Positions 1 through 7,534 of a stretch of 12,719 bases of DNA are shown here, one piece after another. The position numbers and the translations under genes were made by a program. The notes below the pieces were generated by a model, which worked only from the letters and a program-made list of their open reading frames with translations, was not told the origin of the DNA and did no database searches. The stretch is from an uncultured Collinsella sp. GTDB lineage: Bacteria; Actinomycetota; Coriobacteriia; Coriobacteriales; Coriobacteriaceae. Position 1 is the stretch's first letter. Every line of letters begins with the position of its first letter. The DNA is taken from the NCBI GenBank assembly GCA_900553935.1, contig USFK01000026.1:1-12719 (forward strand), given 5' to 3'.

Positions 1-60
1 AAATGGCCAAAATGGGGGAGAAACAGGCCGCACGCCGGCGCAGGGACCGGCGCTAAAAGA

Positions 61-93
61 AAAGCGCGGGGCCGCATGGCGACTCCGCGCTTT
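61..93 (-). terminator. Rho-independent terminator of the surface-protein gene
   Basis: A 9-bp perfect stem (AAAGCGCGG at 61-69 with CCGCGCTTT at 85-93) and a 15-nt loop. Read on the minus strand it is followed by a T-rich run (CTTTTCTTTT). It ends transcription of the surface-protein gene and is a diverged copy of the terminator at 2118-2152. Confidence 0.75.
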
Positions 94-119
94 ATTGTTC
101 AGCTTTTGCAGCCTTGCCC

Positions 120-164
120 TTACGCTACGAAGAAGTAGACGAGGAAGGTAAGGGCCGCGATCCA
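120..164 (-). pseudogene. Orphan C-terminal fragment of an NCS2 permease
   Basis: Read on the minus strand this encodes WIAALTFLVYFFVA and a TAA stop. The intact permease at 2179-3492 ends WIAALAFLVYFFVA, so 13 of 14 residues agree. No other permease sequence precedes it; immediately upstream is the C-terminus of the surface protein. It is therefore a detached gene end, not an expressed gene. It shows that the surface-protein gene sits where a permease gene end once was, or that a permease tail travelled with the surface-protein gene. Confidence 0.8.
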
Positions 165-186
165 CCCGTCCTGTGCGAAAAAGTGT

Positions 187-1971
187 TTACGAGCGTTTGC
201 GACTCGCCAGGGCGCCCGCGGCGATGGCGGCTGTTCCCGCAAGGGCGGCTGCCACGATGGCTGCACTCGAGGCGTCGCCGGTTGCTGCGAGTTTGCCGGC
301 GATCTTGGCTCCCGTGGCTGCAACTGCAACGGTCTTGGTCGTCTTCGTGCCCTCGGACTTGGAGCCCTCGGGCTTGGTCTCGCCTGGCTTCTCCTCGGGT
401 TTGATCTCCTCGGGAGGCGCGATGACCGTGCTCTTGGCGACAGCGGCGTCATAGGGAGAGTGGATCGTGGCGTCGCCCGTGCCGATGGTTTGACCCGCTT
501 CGTAGATGTCGCCGTTGCTGAGCTCTTCTTTGTTGCGATAGTCAATGACCTTGCCGCCTTCAGGCGTCAGGATGGTGGAGCCTTCGATTTCGATGGTGCC
601 GATTGCCTTGCCGTCCGCGCTCATGGCAAGGGCGAAGATCGCCGCCGTGTCTCCTTCGGCAGTGACCTTGCTGCGGACGATCGAAATAGTCGCGGGCGTG
701 ATGCCCTCGCTGGTCTGGGCGAAGATACCGATGTTCAGACCCCTAGGCTCAGGGATGACCACGCTGCTTTGGTCGTTGCTGTAGTGGTCAGGGCCGTCGC
801 TACCGGACTCGACATAGCGGGCTATAGCCTTAACAACGGAGTCGCTGATGTAGATGTGTCCGCCCGCGTCGTTGAGCTGGTGGTTTCTGGTAGAGATTGC
901 AACCGAGAATTCGCCTTCCGCGAACGCGTCCACGATGGAACCATTCTTGATGACGATGTCGTCCCCGTCAGTGATGAGGGCGATGGCCTGGCCGCCGCCC
1001 GCGCTTGTACGGACCGTTACGGCCGCGTGATCGAGTATGGCGCCCTTGTAAGCATAGACGCCATATTTAACACCGCTTGCGTCAAGGGAGGCGTTCGTGA
1101 CCGCGAGGCTGCCCTCAGCGTCGACGGCAAGATCTCCCTTGGAGTTCGCCTTGACCTGGCTGCCGCCCGAGATGTCGATGTTGCCGTCAGCCCAAATCGC
1201 CGCTTCTTCTATCGAGCTTGCTTCTACCTTGCCACCGCCTTTGATGATCAGGTCACTGCCCGCGGCGACGCCGTAACCTTCGCCTCCTTTAGCGATCACT
1301 GTGCCAGAGGAATCGATGGTGGTCTTGCCCTTGGATTGGATGCCTTCGGTACCGCCCGTTGCATTCACGGTGCCCGAGCCCGTGATAGAGAGATCGCCCT
1401 TTGCCTCAATTCCGTCGGAAGCAGTGCTTGTGGTGTTCACAGTGCCTGGGCCAGAAATGGAGAGGTCGCCTGTTGATTTAATTGCATCGGCCTCGGCTGT
1501 CACATTGAGCTCATCCGTGCTATTCGAGCTCGTTATGTTCAACTCTGCTTTCTGGCTAGTGCCGTCCTGCGTCTTGATGGCGGCTCCGGTGTAATCAGGC
1601 TCGGTTTTCACGGTGTTCTTGCCCTCATAGACAATGTTGAGCTTGCCTGCAGCCTTGATCTCACCGCCGTTATAGTTGATGAGCTTCATGTCGTCGGCGC
1701 CGTCCCAGTTCCAGGTACCGGCGGCGTCGCCCGCCGCGGTGCCGGCATTGTACTGGGTACCGCCGACGTTGATCCACTCCGCCGCGAGCGAAACGCTCGG
1801 CATGAGCAGCGAGCTCACCGTGAGCGCGCATACGGCGCCTACGACGATACGGCGCGTCACGCGGCGCCAGCTGCCGTGTGCGAGCAGCGTGTGACGGCGC
1901 ACGTCGGGCTCGACAAAATGGGCTCCAGAGGTTTTGTCATTGCGCTTGGGGGTCGTGAACAAGGCGGCCAT
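187..1971 (-). CDS. Secreted beta-helix surface protein with LAxTG sorting signal
   Basis: Predicted 594-residue cell-surface protein. I chose the ATG at 1971 because GGGAG lies 5 nt upstream; the frame is open further (to 2085), but those codons do not look like a signal peptide. After a basic n-region (RRVTRR, ~36-41) comes a hydrophobic stretch (~42-61) and a probable signal-peptidase site after SLA (~63). Residues ~160-470 are glycine-, serine- and threonine-rich repeats of about 20 residues (GDLSISGPGTVN, GDLSITGSGTVN, NIDISGGSQVK), the pattern of a right-handed beta-helix such as carbohydrate-binding DUF4353-like proteins. A Pro/Glu/Lys spacer (~519-545) leads to LAATG (561-565), a hydrophobic segment and a RKRS tail: a sortase sorting signal of LAxTG type, typical of class E sortases in actinobacteria. 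Substrate or ligand is unknown. It is probably transcribed alone, since terminators lie on both sides. Confidence 0.8.
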   Translation of the reverse strand: MAALFTTPKRNDKTSGAHFVEPDVRRHTLLAHGSWRRVTRRIVVGAVCALTVSSLLMPSVSLAAEWINVGGTQYNAGTAAGDAAGTWNWDGADDMKLINYNGGEIKAAGKLNIVYEGKNTVKTEPDYTGAAIKTQDGTSQKAELNITSSNSTDELNVTAEADAIKSTGDLSISGPGTVNTTSTASDGIEAKGDLSITGSGTVNATGGTEGIQSKGKTTIDSSGTVIAKGGEGYGVAAGSDLIIKGGGKVEASSIEEAAIWADGNIDISGGSQVKANSKGDLAVDAEGSLAVTNASLDASGVKYGVYAYKGAILDHAAVTVRTSAGGGQAIALITDGDDIVIKNGSIVDAFAEGEFSVAISTRNHQLNDAGGHIYISDSVVKAIARYVESGSDGPDHYSNDQSSVVIPEPRGLNIGIFAQTSEGITPATISIVRSKVTAEGDTAAIFALAMSADGKAIGTIEIEGSTILTPEGGKVIDYRNKEELSNGDIYEAGQTIGTGDATIHSPYDAAVAKSTVIAPPEEIKPEEKPGETKPEGSKSEGTKTTKTVAVAATGAKIAGKLAATGDASSAAIVAAALAGTAAIAAGALASRKRS

Positions 1972-2110
1972 GGTTACTCCCATCCTCATAGGGCCTATAC
2001 GACTAGATTCAGCGTATCTGCTGGATGTTGCCGGCGGTAGTGCCGTTTGGAGGGCAAAATGTCCAAAACTTGGGAAGCAATACATCGCGCGCCCGCGCGC
2101 TGCCTGGCTT

Positions 2111-2224
2111 TAAAAGCAAAGCGCGGAGCCGCTCGATGCGACTCCGCGCTTTGGTGTTCTGCTTTGGCAGCTTTGCCGCTACGCTACGAAGAAGTAGACG
2201 AGGAAGGCGAGGGCTGCGATCCAC
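2111..2224. repeat. Direct repeat copy 2: native permease tail plus terminator
   Basis: This is the partner of 54-165. Here the coding part is the genuine 3' end of the NCS2 permease, so this copy is the ancestral-looking one. In the shared 45-nt coding portion only three bases differ from copy 1; the terminator portion differs more. Confidence 0.85.
2118..2152 (-). terminator. Rho-independent terminator of the NCS2 permease gene
   Basis: An 11-bp perfect stem, AAAGCGCGGAG (2118-2128) with CTCCGCGCTTT (2142-2152), followed on the minus strand by a T-rich run (TTTGCTTTTAAA). It lies 26 nt past the permease stop. The surface-protein gene downstream should therefore depend on its own promoter in 1972-2110, where I see no convincing -35/-10 pair. 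Confidence 0.8.
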
Positions 2225-3492
2225 ATGAGCGGCTTGATCTTGGAGGCCTCGCCCTTAAAGAGCGCGACGATTACGTAGGCGATAAAGCCCAGGCCAATGC
2301 CGGCAGAGATGGAGTAGGTGAAGGGCACGCCGGCGACAATCATGAACGCCGGGAAACCCTGCGACACGTCGGACCAGTCGATCTCGGAGGCCTCGCTCAT
2401 CATGAGGTAGCCGACGTAGACAAGAGCACCGCAGGTGGCGGCGCTGGAAACGATGGTGACGATGGGGGAGAAGAACGCGGCGAGAATGAACAGCACGCCG
2501 GTGGTGACGGAGGTGAGGCCCGTGCGGCCACCGTCGGCAGCGCCAGAGGTGGACTCGACGAAGGTGGTGATGGAGGAGACGCCCATAAAGCCACCGGCAG
2601 CAGCGGCCACGGAGTCGACGACCAGGATGGGACGGATGTCCTCGACATTGCCGTCCTCGGTCAAGAACTCGCCCTGCTTGGCGACGGCCATCGCGGTGCC
2701 CATGGTGTCGAAGAAGTCACTCATGAGCAGCGAGAAGGCAACGACGAGCAGCATCGGGTCGGTCAGAACCTTCACGATGGCCATGTTGCCATCAGCGGTG
2801 CTGGCAAACGGGGCGCCAAAGGTCGAGAAGTCGAGCGGTGCGATGAGGCCCTCGGGCGCATGGGTGACGCCCAGCGGGATACCGGCGATAACGGCGACGA
2901 TGATACCGATGAGCAGCGAGCCCGGCACGTTGCGGGAAGCCAGGGCAACCGTCACGACGATGGAGATGATGCCGACGATAAAGGTGGGGGAGGTGATGTC
3001 GCCCAAGCCGACGAGCGTACCGGCGCCAGCGGTGATGATGCCGGCGTCGCACAGGCCGATCATGGCGATAAACAGGCCCAGACCCACCGAGATGGCGTGG
3101 CGCAGGACCACGGGGATGGCATCCATGATGGCCTCGCGCAGGCCGCAAAGGACGAGCAGCAAGATGACGATACCTTCGAGGAAGATAACGCTCATGGCCA
3201 CGTGCCAGTCGCCGCCGCACATGGTGGTGGCGATGCCCGCGATCATGGCGTTGATGCCCAGGCCCGACGCGCAGGCGAGCGGGCGGTTTGCGAAGATGCC
3301 CATGCAGATGGTCATGATGCCGGCGCCCAGGCAGGTGGCGCAGGCGAGCGCTCCCGCATCGATGCCAGCGCCCGAGAGCACCGCGGGGTTGACGGCGATG
3401 ATGTAGGCCATCGCCAGGAATGTTGTCAGTCCAGCGCGAAGTTCGGTCCCGATTGTGGACTTGCGCTCACTGACGTGAAATAGTTCGTCCAT
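2179..3492 (-). CDS. NCS2 family purine permease (AzgA-like)
   Basis: A 437-residue integral membrane protein, very likely a proton-coupled importer of hypoxanthine/guanine or adenine. I chose the ATG at 3492 because AAGGAAAGGG lies just upstream; the frame is open to 3537 but that extension does not fit the family N-terminus. Family hallmarks are visible: the start ELFHVSERKSTIGTELRAG followed by TTFLAMAYIIAVNP, the DFFDTMGT motif (~259-266) and ESTSGAADGGRTG (~313-325), which correspond to substrate-binding segments of AzgA-type permeases. About a dozen hydrophobic segments cover the rest. It is divergent from the deformylase-like gene at 3686. No purine riboswitch core is recognisable in the 193-nt gap. 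The exact purine specificity cannot be told from sequence. Confidence 0.92.
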   Translation of the reverse strand: MDELFHVSERKSTIGTELRAGLTTFLAMAYIIAVNPAVLSGAGIDAGALACATCLGAGIMTICMGIFANRPLACASGLGINAMIAGIATTMCGGDWHVAMSVIFLEGIVILLLVLCGLREAIMDAIPVVLRHAISVGLGLFIAMIGLCDAGIITAGAGTLVGLGDITSPTFIVGIISIVVTVALASRNVPGSLLIGIIVAVIAGIPLGVTHAPEGLIAPLDFSTFGAPFASTADGNMAIVKVLTDPMLLVVAFSLLMSDFFDTMGTAMAVAKQGEFLTEDGNVEDIRPILVVDSVAAAAGGFMGVSSITTFVESTSGAADGGRTGLTSVTTGVLFILAAFFSPIVTIVSSAATCGALVYVGYLMMSEASEIDWSDVSQGFPAFMIVAGVPFTYSISAGIGLGFIAYVIVALFKGEASKIKPLMWIAALAFLVYFFVA

Positions 3493-3547
3493 GCATACCC
3501 TTTCCTTGTTCGGCCCCGAGTTTAGGCCGATTGACACGAACTCACCT

Positions 3548-3553
3548 ACTATA
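3548..3553 (-). promoter_or_regulatory. Possible -10 box for the NCS2 permease
   Basis: On the minus strand this reads TATAGT, about 55 nt upstream of the chosen ATG at 3492. The -35 position is poorly matched (GAACAT at 17-nt spacing), so this is only a candidate. Confidence 0.35.
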
Positions 3554-3646
3554 TCGCCTTTGAAAGGTTGATGTTCCTCGCGTGTTGAAGTTCGGCGCTT
3601 TGTAGCAGACGGACGGTATTATTCGCATGAAAATGTGTAGGTACCG

Positions 3647-3652
3647 TATACT
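3647..3652 (+). promoter_or_regulatory. Possible -10 box for the deformylase-like gene
   Basis: TATACT lies 33 nt upstream of the ATG at 3686. The best -35-like sequence, TTCGCA at 3622, is at a long 19-nt spacing, so the call rests mainly on the -10 hexamer and its position in the divergent gap. Confidence 0.4.
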
Positions 3653-3685
3653 TAAGCGGTTACAACGACCCCTATGGAGGAACGT

Positions 3686-4105
3686 ATGATTAAAGAGCTC
3701 TGCCGCGACGAGGCTATCTTGTCCCAGCGTTGCGAGGTTGCGACCGTCGAGGACGAGGCGGTTGCTCAGGACCTGATCGATACCATCAAGTCGCTCGACG
3801 ATGCCGGCTGCCTTGCCGCTAACCAGATTGGCGTTACCAAGAAGGTTTGCGTCTACCTGGACGACGCCGGCGAGCCCCACGTGCTCTACAACCCCCGTCT
3901 GGTGTTTGGCCTGGGCGCCAGCAAGATGGAGGAGAGCTGCCTGACGCACGAGGAGGTCACCAAGTCCACGCGCTACATCAAGTGCAAGGTTGCCTTTGAC
4001 CAGATCGTCGACGGCAAGATGAAGGAGTGCCGCCGCGACTACGCGGGCTTTGAGGCACAAATGATCCAGCATATGATCGACCACTGCCAAGGTAAACTTG
4101 TCTAG
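3686..4105 (+). CDS. Peptide-deformylase-like protein lacking the catalytic Glu
   Basis: A 139-residue member of the peptide deformylase family, short compared with ~165-170 for housekeeping Def. The ATG at 3686 is preferred over the one at 3674 because GGAGG (3676-3680) lies 5 nt before it. Motif I is AGCLAANQ (40-47; canonical GxGLAAxQ), with the key Gln present but the second Gly replaced by Cys42. Motif II is ESCLT (83-87; canonical EGCLS), keeping the metal-binding Cys85. Motif III is QHMIDH (128-133; canonical QHExDH): both metal-binding His remain, but the catalytic Glu is Met130. In characterised deformylases that Glu is essential for hydrolysis, so this protein probably binds metal but is inactive, or does different chemistry. 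The alternative is a specialised paralogue. It stands alone, followed by a strong terminator. Confidence 0.85.
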   Translation: MIKELCRDEAILSQRCEVATVEDEAVAQDLIDTIKSLDDAGCLAANQIGVTKKVCVYLDDAGEPHVLYNPRLVFGLGASKMEESCLTHEEVTKSTRYIKCKVAFDQIVDGKMKECRRDYAGFEAQMIQHMIDHCQGKLV

Positions 4106-4138
4106 GGTGACTACGGCACCGCACTTCGTCGTTTTTGT

Positions 4139-4179
4139 CCCGGGCGTGACATTGTTGTCATGTCCGGGCTTTTGTGTTT
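4139..4179 (+). terminator. Rho-independent terminator after the deformylase-like gene
   Basis: A 13-bp stem (CCCGGGCGTGACA at 4139-4151 with TGTCATGTCCGGG at 4156-4168, two G-U pairs) with a 4-nt loop, followed by CTTTTGTGTTT. It separates the deformylase-like gene from the hydrolase gene. Confidence 0.85.
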
Positions 4180-4236
4180 AGCGCCTTTTTGTTTGGTGAC
4201 AATGAACTTAGCAAGAACGTAAAGCTAGGAGGCGCT

Positions 4237-5202
4237 ATGTGCACGAGTATTCGATTTACCGATAATTCTGGCAACATGTATCTGGGCCGCAACCTCGACT
4301 GGAGCTTTGGATACGGTGAGCAGGTTCGTGTGATGCCCCGCGGGTTCCACATCCCGTATTCGTTTATCGACGATGCGACGGCGGCACACGCGGTAATCGG
4401 CATGTGCATCGATTACAAGAACTATCCCATGTTTTTCGACTGCGGCAACGATGCGGGCCTGGCAGTGGCGGGCCTCAACTTTCCCGGCTATGCCGAGTAT
4501 GCCGAGGGCCCTGTCGAGGGCAAGACCAATATCGCGGCCTACGAGTTTCCCCTATGGGTCGCCGCGACGTTCTCGACGGTCGATGAGGTCGAGGTGGCGC
4601 TGCGTGACGTGGAGATCGTGGCCAAATCGGCGGGCGAAGGCCTAGGCGTGTCGCTGCTCCACTGGATTATCGGCGACGACCGGCGCAGCATTGTGGTCGA
4701 GATGATGGCCGACGGCCTGCATGTGTACGACGATCCGGTCGACACCCTTGCCAACCAGCCGACCTTCCCGTGGCACATGGAAAACCTGCGCACCTATATC
4801 ACCGCCACGAACGATTTTCCGCAGACGGCGATGTGGCGCGGCGCCGAGCTTAAGCCCTATGGCGCGGGTGCCGGCATGCGCGGCATTCCCGGCGACTGCT
4901 ATTCGCCGAGCCGTTTTGTAAAGGCAGCGTACCTCAACGCCAATTACCCGCAAAAAGACAGCGAGTCCGAAAACGTGATTCGCATGTTCCGCTCGCTCGA
5001 GGGCGTGATGATGATCGAGGGGGCGTCCAGGATGGGCGATGGCAAGTTCGAGAAGACCATCTACACCGGATGCTTTAGCGCGCGCACGGGCAATTATTAC
5101 TACGCGACGTACGAGGACCCTTCGATTCGCTACGTGAGCCTGATGGATGTCGAGGGTGCGAGCCCCGATAGACTCGTGGTTCCCGAGCCGCGCCGTTCGT
5201 AG
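4237..5202 (+). CDS. bsh: Choloylglycine hydrolase family enzyme, probable bile salt hydrolase
   Basis: A 321-residue Ntn-hydrolase that cleaves amide bonds of glycine- or taurine-conjugated bile salts, or related N-acyl amides. The ATG at 4237 is certain: AGGAGG (4227-4232) lies 4 nt upstream, and the next residue is the nucleophile Cys2, exposed when Met is removed. Visible active-site residues match bile salt hydrolases: Cys2, Arg18 and Asp21 in GRNLDW, Asn81 in AGLNFPG, Asn173 in LANQPTFPW and Arg226 in SPSRFVK. Length matches the family (~315-340). There is no signal peptide, so it should be cytoplasmic. Penicillin V acylase or N-acyl-homoserine-lactone acylase activity cannot be excluded, because family members share this core. 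It is flanked by a terminator on one side and a shared hairpin on the other, so it is probably monocistronic. Confidence 0.9.
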   Translation: MCTSIRFTDNSGNMYLGRNLDWSFGYGEQVRVMPRGFHIPYSFIDDATAAHAVIGMCIDYKNYPMFFDCGNDAGLAVAGLNFPGYAEYAEGPVEGKTNIAAYEFPLWVAATFSTVDEVEVALRDVEIVAKSAGEGLGVSLLHWIIGDDRRSIVVEMMADGLHVYDDPVDTLANQPTFPWHMENLRTYITATNDFPQTAMWRGAELKPYGAGAGMRGIPGDCYSPSRFVKAAYLNANYPQKDSESENVIRMFRSLEGVMMIEGASRMGDGKFEKTIYTGCFSARTGNYYYATYEDPSIRYVSLMDVEGASPDRLVVPEPRRS

Positions 5203-5226
5203 CCGATAGCTTTACTGCAATGCAAT

Positions 5227-5260
5227 GCGGCCCCGCATCTCCTGTGAGGTGCAGGGCCGC
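5227..5260. terminator. Hairpin between convergent bsh and kup genes
   Basis: GCGGCCC/GGGCCGC and GCATCTC/GAGGTGC form a two-part stem of about 14 bp with one internal mismatch, centred between the stop codons of the hydrolase gene (5202) and kup (5282). Neither strand has a real T-run afterwards, so it may act as a weak bidirectional terminator or a 3'-end protecting hairpin. Confidence 0.55.
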
Positions 5261-5281
5261 TGTCATCGATGTGCGACGTCG

Positions 5282-7513
5282 CTAGAAGTTAGCGTCGTTG
5301 AGTTGGGCGCTCTCGAGGCCGTCGAGTTGCTGTTGCTCGGGCGTCTCGGCGAGGCTCTCGAGCAACTCGGTGGGATCGACGTTCATGTCCCTACCGGCTT
5401 CGTTGCCGTTGACCAGGTCGTCCGAGAAGATATCGACATCCATTTCCTCGGCTTCCTCGATCTGAACTTCGAGTGGCACCTGGGTGCGTACGAGTTTGAC
5501 TGCCGGACGCATACGGGCAAAGAGGGGCACGTACTCGATGATGATGGCCGAGTTCTCGAGACCATACCAACGTGCCGGGCTTCCGCAGGCGCGGCGGACG
5601 GCGTACTTGATGGCCATGACGCGATGGTCGTTGCGGTTGATGTCCGTCTCGGGGGCAAGCATCTTGCGCAGCATGCAAAAACGGAAGTCGCCCACGTTGC
5701 CGCGCGTCTCGTAGATGGAGTAGGTGTGATGTTGCGGCGGCAACTCACCCGATGCCATCAGGTCCCCAACGATCTGGCGCAGATAGGCGTTGACGCGCTG
5801 ATTGACCTTAAAGCCCAGGTTCAGGCGCACGCGGAACAGGAAGTCCGTGCCAAAGGTCTCAACGGAGTATTCGTGCGTATAGGGCTCGTCGGTAACGTGC
5901 ACGTTGATGAACCAGTATGCCTTGGCGCGCTTGGGATGCTTGTCCAAGATGGAGTAGAGCACGTCGCGGTCGAGCGTGAGCGGGCCGGGGCTGTTGGTGA
6001 GAAATACCAGATTGTCGGCGAGCACGGGATAGGTCTCGTCATTGCGCAGGCGATTGAGCTGGTCGATGTACTTGGAGACGGGCAGCAGAATCGTCTGCGT
6101 GCGCTCGATGGCGGTGCCGCGGCGCCACACATACATAAGGCCAAACAGCAGCGAGGCCAGGAAGATCATGACGTAACCGCCGTCAAAGAACATGGTAAGG
6201 CACGAGGCGAAGAAGCATAGCTCAATGGCACCAAAGAGCAGGGCGAAGACGCAGGCGCCCAGCTTGTGCTTGAGGATACCGGCGATATAGCTCGTCAAAA
6301 GCGTCGTGGTCATGAGCATGGTCACGGTAATGGCGAGGCCGTAGGCGCTCTCCATGCGTTCGGAGTTCTGGAACAGCAGCACGATGAAGATGCAGCCGAC
6401 CCACATGATGTTGTTGACGAGCGGAATATAGAGCTGGCCCTTGGTGTCGCTGGGGTAATGGATGCGCAGGTGCGGCATAAGGTTGAGGCGCGTTGCTTCC
6501 GAAACTAACGAGAACGAGCCGGTGATGAGCGCCTGCGAGGCGATGATCGCCGCTACGGCCGAAAGCACGATGGCAAAGGGGCGCAGGGGCTCGGGAAGCA
6601 TCATATAGAACGGGTTGACGATATCCATCGCGAGCATCTGAGGATTGGAGTTGTTGGCGAGCAGCCATGCCCCCTGGCCCAGGTAGTTAAGGATAAGTGC
6701 GGCCTTTACGAACGGCCAGGATGCATAGATGTTGGCCTTGCCCACATGGCCCATGTCCGAGTAGAGCGCCTCGGCACCGGTCGTTGACAGGAAGACAAAG
6801 CCGAGCACCATGATGCCCGAGTGGTTGATGGGCGAGAACAGGAACATGATGCCGCGGATGGGGTTGAGCGCGCGCAAGATGGACAGGTTGCCGAGCATGT
6901 TGAACAGACCGGCGCCAGCCAAGAACAGGAACCACAGCGTCATGAGCGGGCCGAACAGCTTGCCGATCGACGAGGTACCGGCACGCTGCATGGCAAATAG
7001 GCCGCAGATAATGATGATGGTAATAATGATGACGTTGGTTTGCCCGTCACCCAAAAGCGCGTGGCCCCACTCGATGGTACGCAGGCCCTCAATGGCCGTG
7101 GTGACCGTGACCGCGGGGGTGAGGATGCCGTCGGCGAGCAGCGCCGCGCCGCCGATCATGGCGGGGAGAATCAGCCACGGCGCCACCTTGCGCGCGAGAC
7201 TGAACAGAGCGAAGATGCCGCCTTCGTTGTGGTTGTCGGCCTTCATGGCGATTACCACGTACTTGACTGTGGTCACGAGCGTCATGGTCCAGATGACGAG
7301 CGAAAGCGCGCCCAGAATCATATCCTCGCTGACGGTGCCGATGCCGCCGTTGTTGGCGACGATTGATTTCATGGTGTACATAGGGCTCGTGCCGATGTCG
7401 CCATAGACGACGCCGAGCGTTACGAGCAGCATGCCAGCGGAGAGGGGAATGGCTCCGTGCCCGCCCTGCCCATGCCGGCCTTGGAGGTTTGCCTCCAGTT
7501 TGGTGTGCGCCAC
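5282..7513 (-). CDS. kup: Kup-type low-affinity potassium uptake transporter
   Basis: A 743-residue K+ importer of the Kup/HAK/KT family, probably K+:H+ symport. The signature LGVVYGDIGTSPMYTMKS lies at ~33-50, followed by about twelve hydrophobic segments (including the family segment STTGAEALYSDMGHVG) up to roughly residue 455, then a long cytoplasmic C-terminal domain. It is longer than E. coli Kup (622) because of an acidic tail (~675-743, rich in Glu, Asp and Gln). I prefer the GTG at 7513: AAGGGAG (7519-7525) lies 5 nt upstream. The in-frame ATG at 7531 has no ribosome site and is 3 nt from a perfect hairpin. Annotation software may instead choose 7531 or 7582. The gene lies downstream of the exporter gene on the same strand, but a GC-rich hairpin separates them. 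Confidence 0.93.
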   Translation of the reverse strand: MAHTKLEANLQGRHGQGGHGAIPLSAGMLLVTLGVVYGDIGTSPMYTMKSIVANNGGIGTVSEDMILGALSLVIWTMTLVTTVKYVVIAMKADNHNEGGIFALFSLARKVAPWLILPAMIGGAALLADGILTPAVTVTTAIEGLRTIEWGHALLGDGQTNVIIITIIIICGLFAMQRAGTSSIGKLFGPLMTLWFLFLAGAGLFNMLGNLSILRALNPIRGIMFLFSPINHSGIMVLGFVFLSTTGAEALYSDMGHVGKANIYASWPFVKAALILNYLGQGAWLLANNSNPQMLAMDIVNPFYMMLPEPLRPFAIVLSAVAAIIASQALITGSFSLVSEATRLNLMPHLRIHYPSDTKGQLYIPLVNNIMWVGCIFIVLLFQNSERMESAYGLAITVTMLMTTTLLTSYIAGILKHKLGACVFALLFGAIELCFFASCLTMFFDGGYVMIFLASLLFGLMYVWRRGTAIERTQTILLPVSKYIDQLNRLRNDETYPVLADNLVFLTNSPGPLTLDRDVLYSILDKHPKRAKAYWFINVHVTDEPYTHEYSVETFGTDFLFRVRLNLGFKVNQRVNAYLRQIVGDLMASGELPPQHHTYSIYETRGNVGDFRFCMLRKMLAPETDINRNDHRVMAIKYAVRRACGSPARWYGLENSAIIIEYVPLFARMRPAVKLVRTQVPLEVQIEEAEEMDVDIFSDDLVNGNEAGRDMNVDPTELLESLAETPEQQQLDGLESAQLNDANF

Positions 7514-7518
7514 GTGGA

Positions 7519-7525
7519 CTCCCTT
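7519..7525 (-). promoter_or_regulatory. Ribosome binding site deciding the kup GTG start
   Basis: AAGGGAG on the minus strand, 5 nt before GTG 7513. The upstream ATG at 7531 is preceded by GACAGATAACCGG, which has no Shine-Dalgarno match. The site therefore moves the start 6 codons into the frame opened by that ATG. Confidence 0.7.
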
Positions 7526-7534
7526 AGACATCCG

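Larger units (their letters stand above)
54..165. repeat. Direct repeat copy 1: permease tail plus terminator
   Basis: This ~112 bp segment matches 2111-2224 in the same orientation, at roughly 85-90 % identity by eye with one 2-bp gap. It contains the terminator hairpin and the last 14 codons of an NCS2 permease read on the minus strand. The match ends sharply at 165, only 22 nt beyond the stop codon of the surface-protein gene. Weaker similarity continues left to the window edge (aaatg-N-ccaaaa at 1 and again at 2057), so the repeat may extend outside the window. The two copies bracket the surface-protein gene. Confidence 0.85.

Noticed and set aside
460..1476. A 338-codon open frame on the plus strand opposite the surface-protein gene
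   Set aside because: Antisense shadow of a repetitive, GC-rich gene; no ribosome site and no domain.
54..2224. Insertion sequence or transposon around the surface-protein gene
   Set aside because: There is no transposase, and the bracketing repeats are direct copies of a gene end rather than terminal inverted repeats with short target duplications.
2047..3483. A 478-codon open frame on the plus strand opposite the permease gene
   Set aside because: Its translation is a low-complexity mix of Asp, Gly, His and Ala with no recognisable domain, and the opposite strand has an unmistakable NCS2 permease. High GC leaves antisense frames open.
3493..3685. Purine riboswitch upstream of the NCS2 permease
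   Set aside because: No recognisable three-way junction core or loop motifs on the minus strand.
5225..6220. A 331-codon open frame on the plus strand opposite the 3' half of kup
   Set aside because: It overlaps the convergent hairpin and the conserved kup C-terminal domain, and has no family features.
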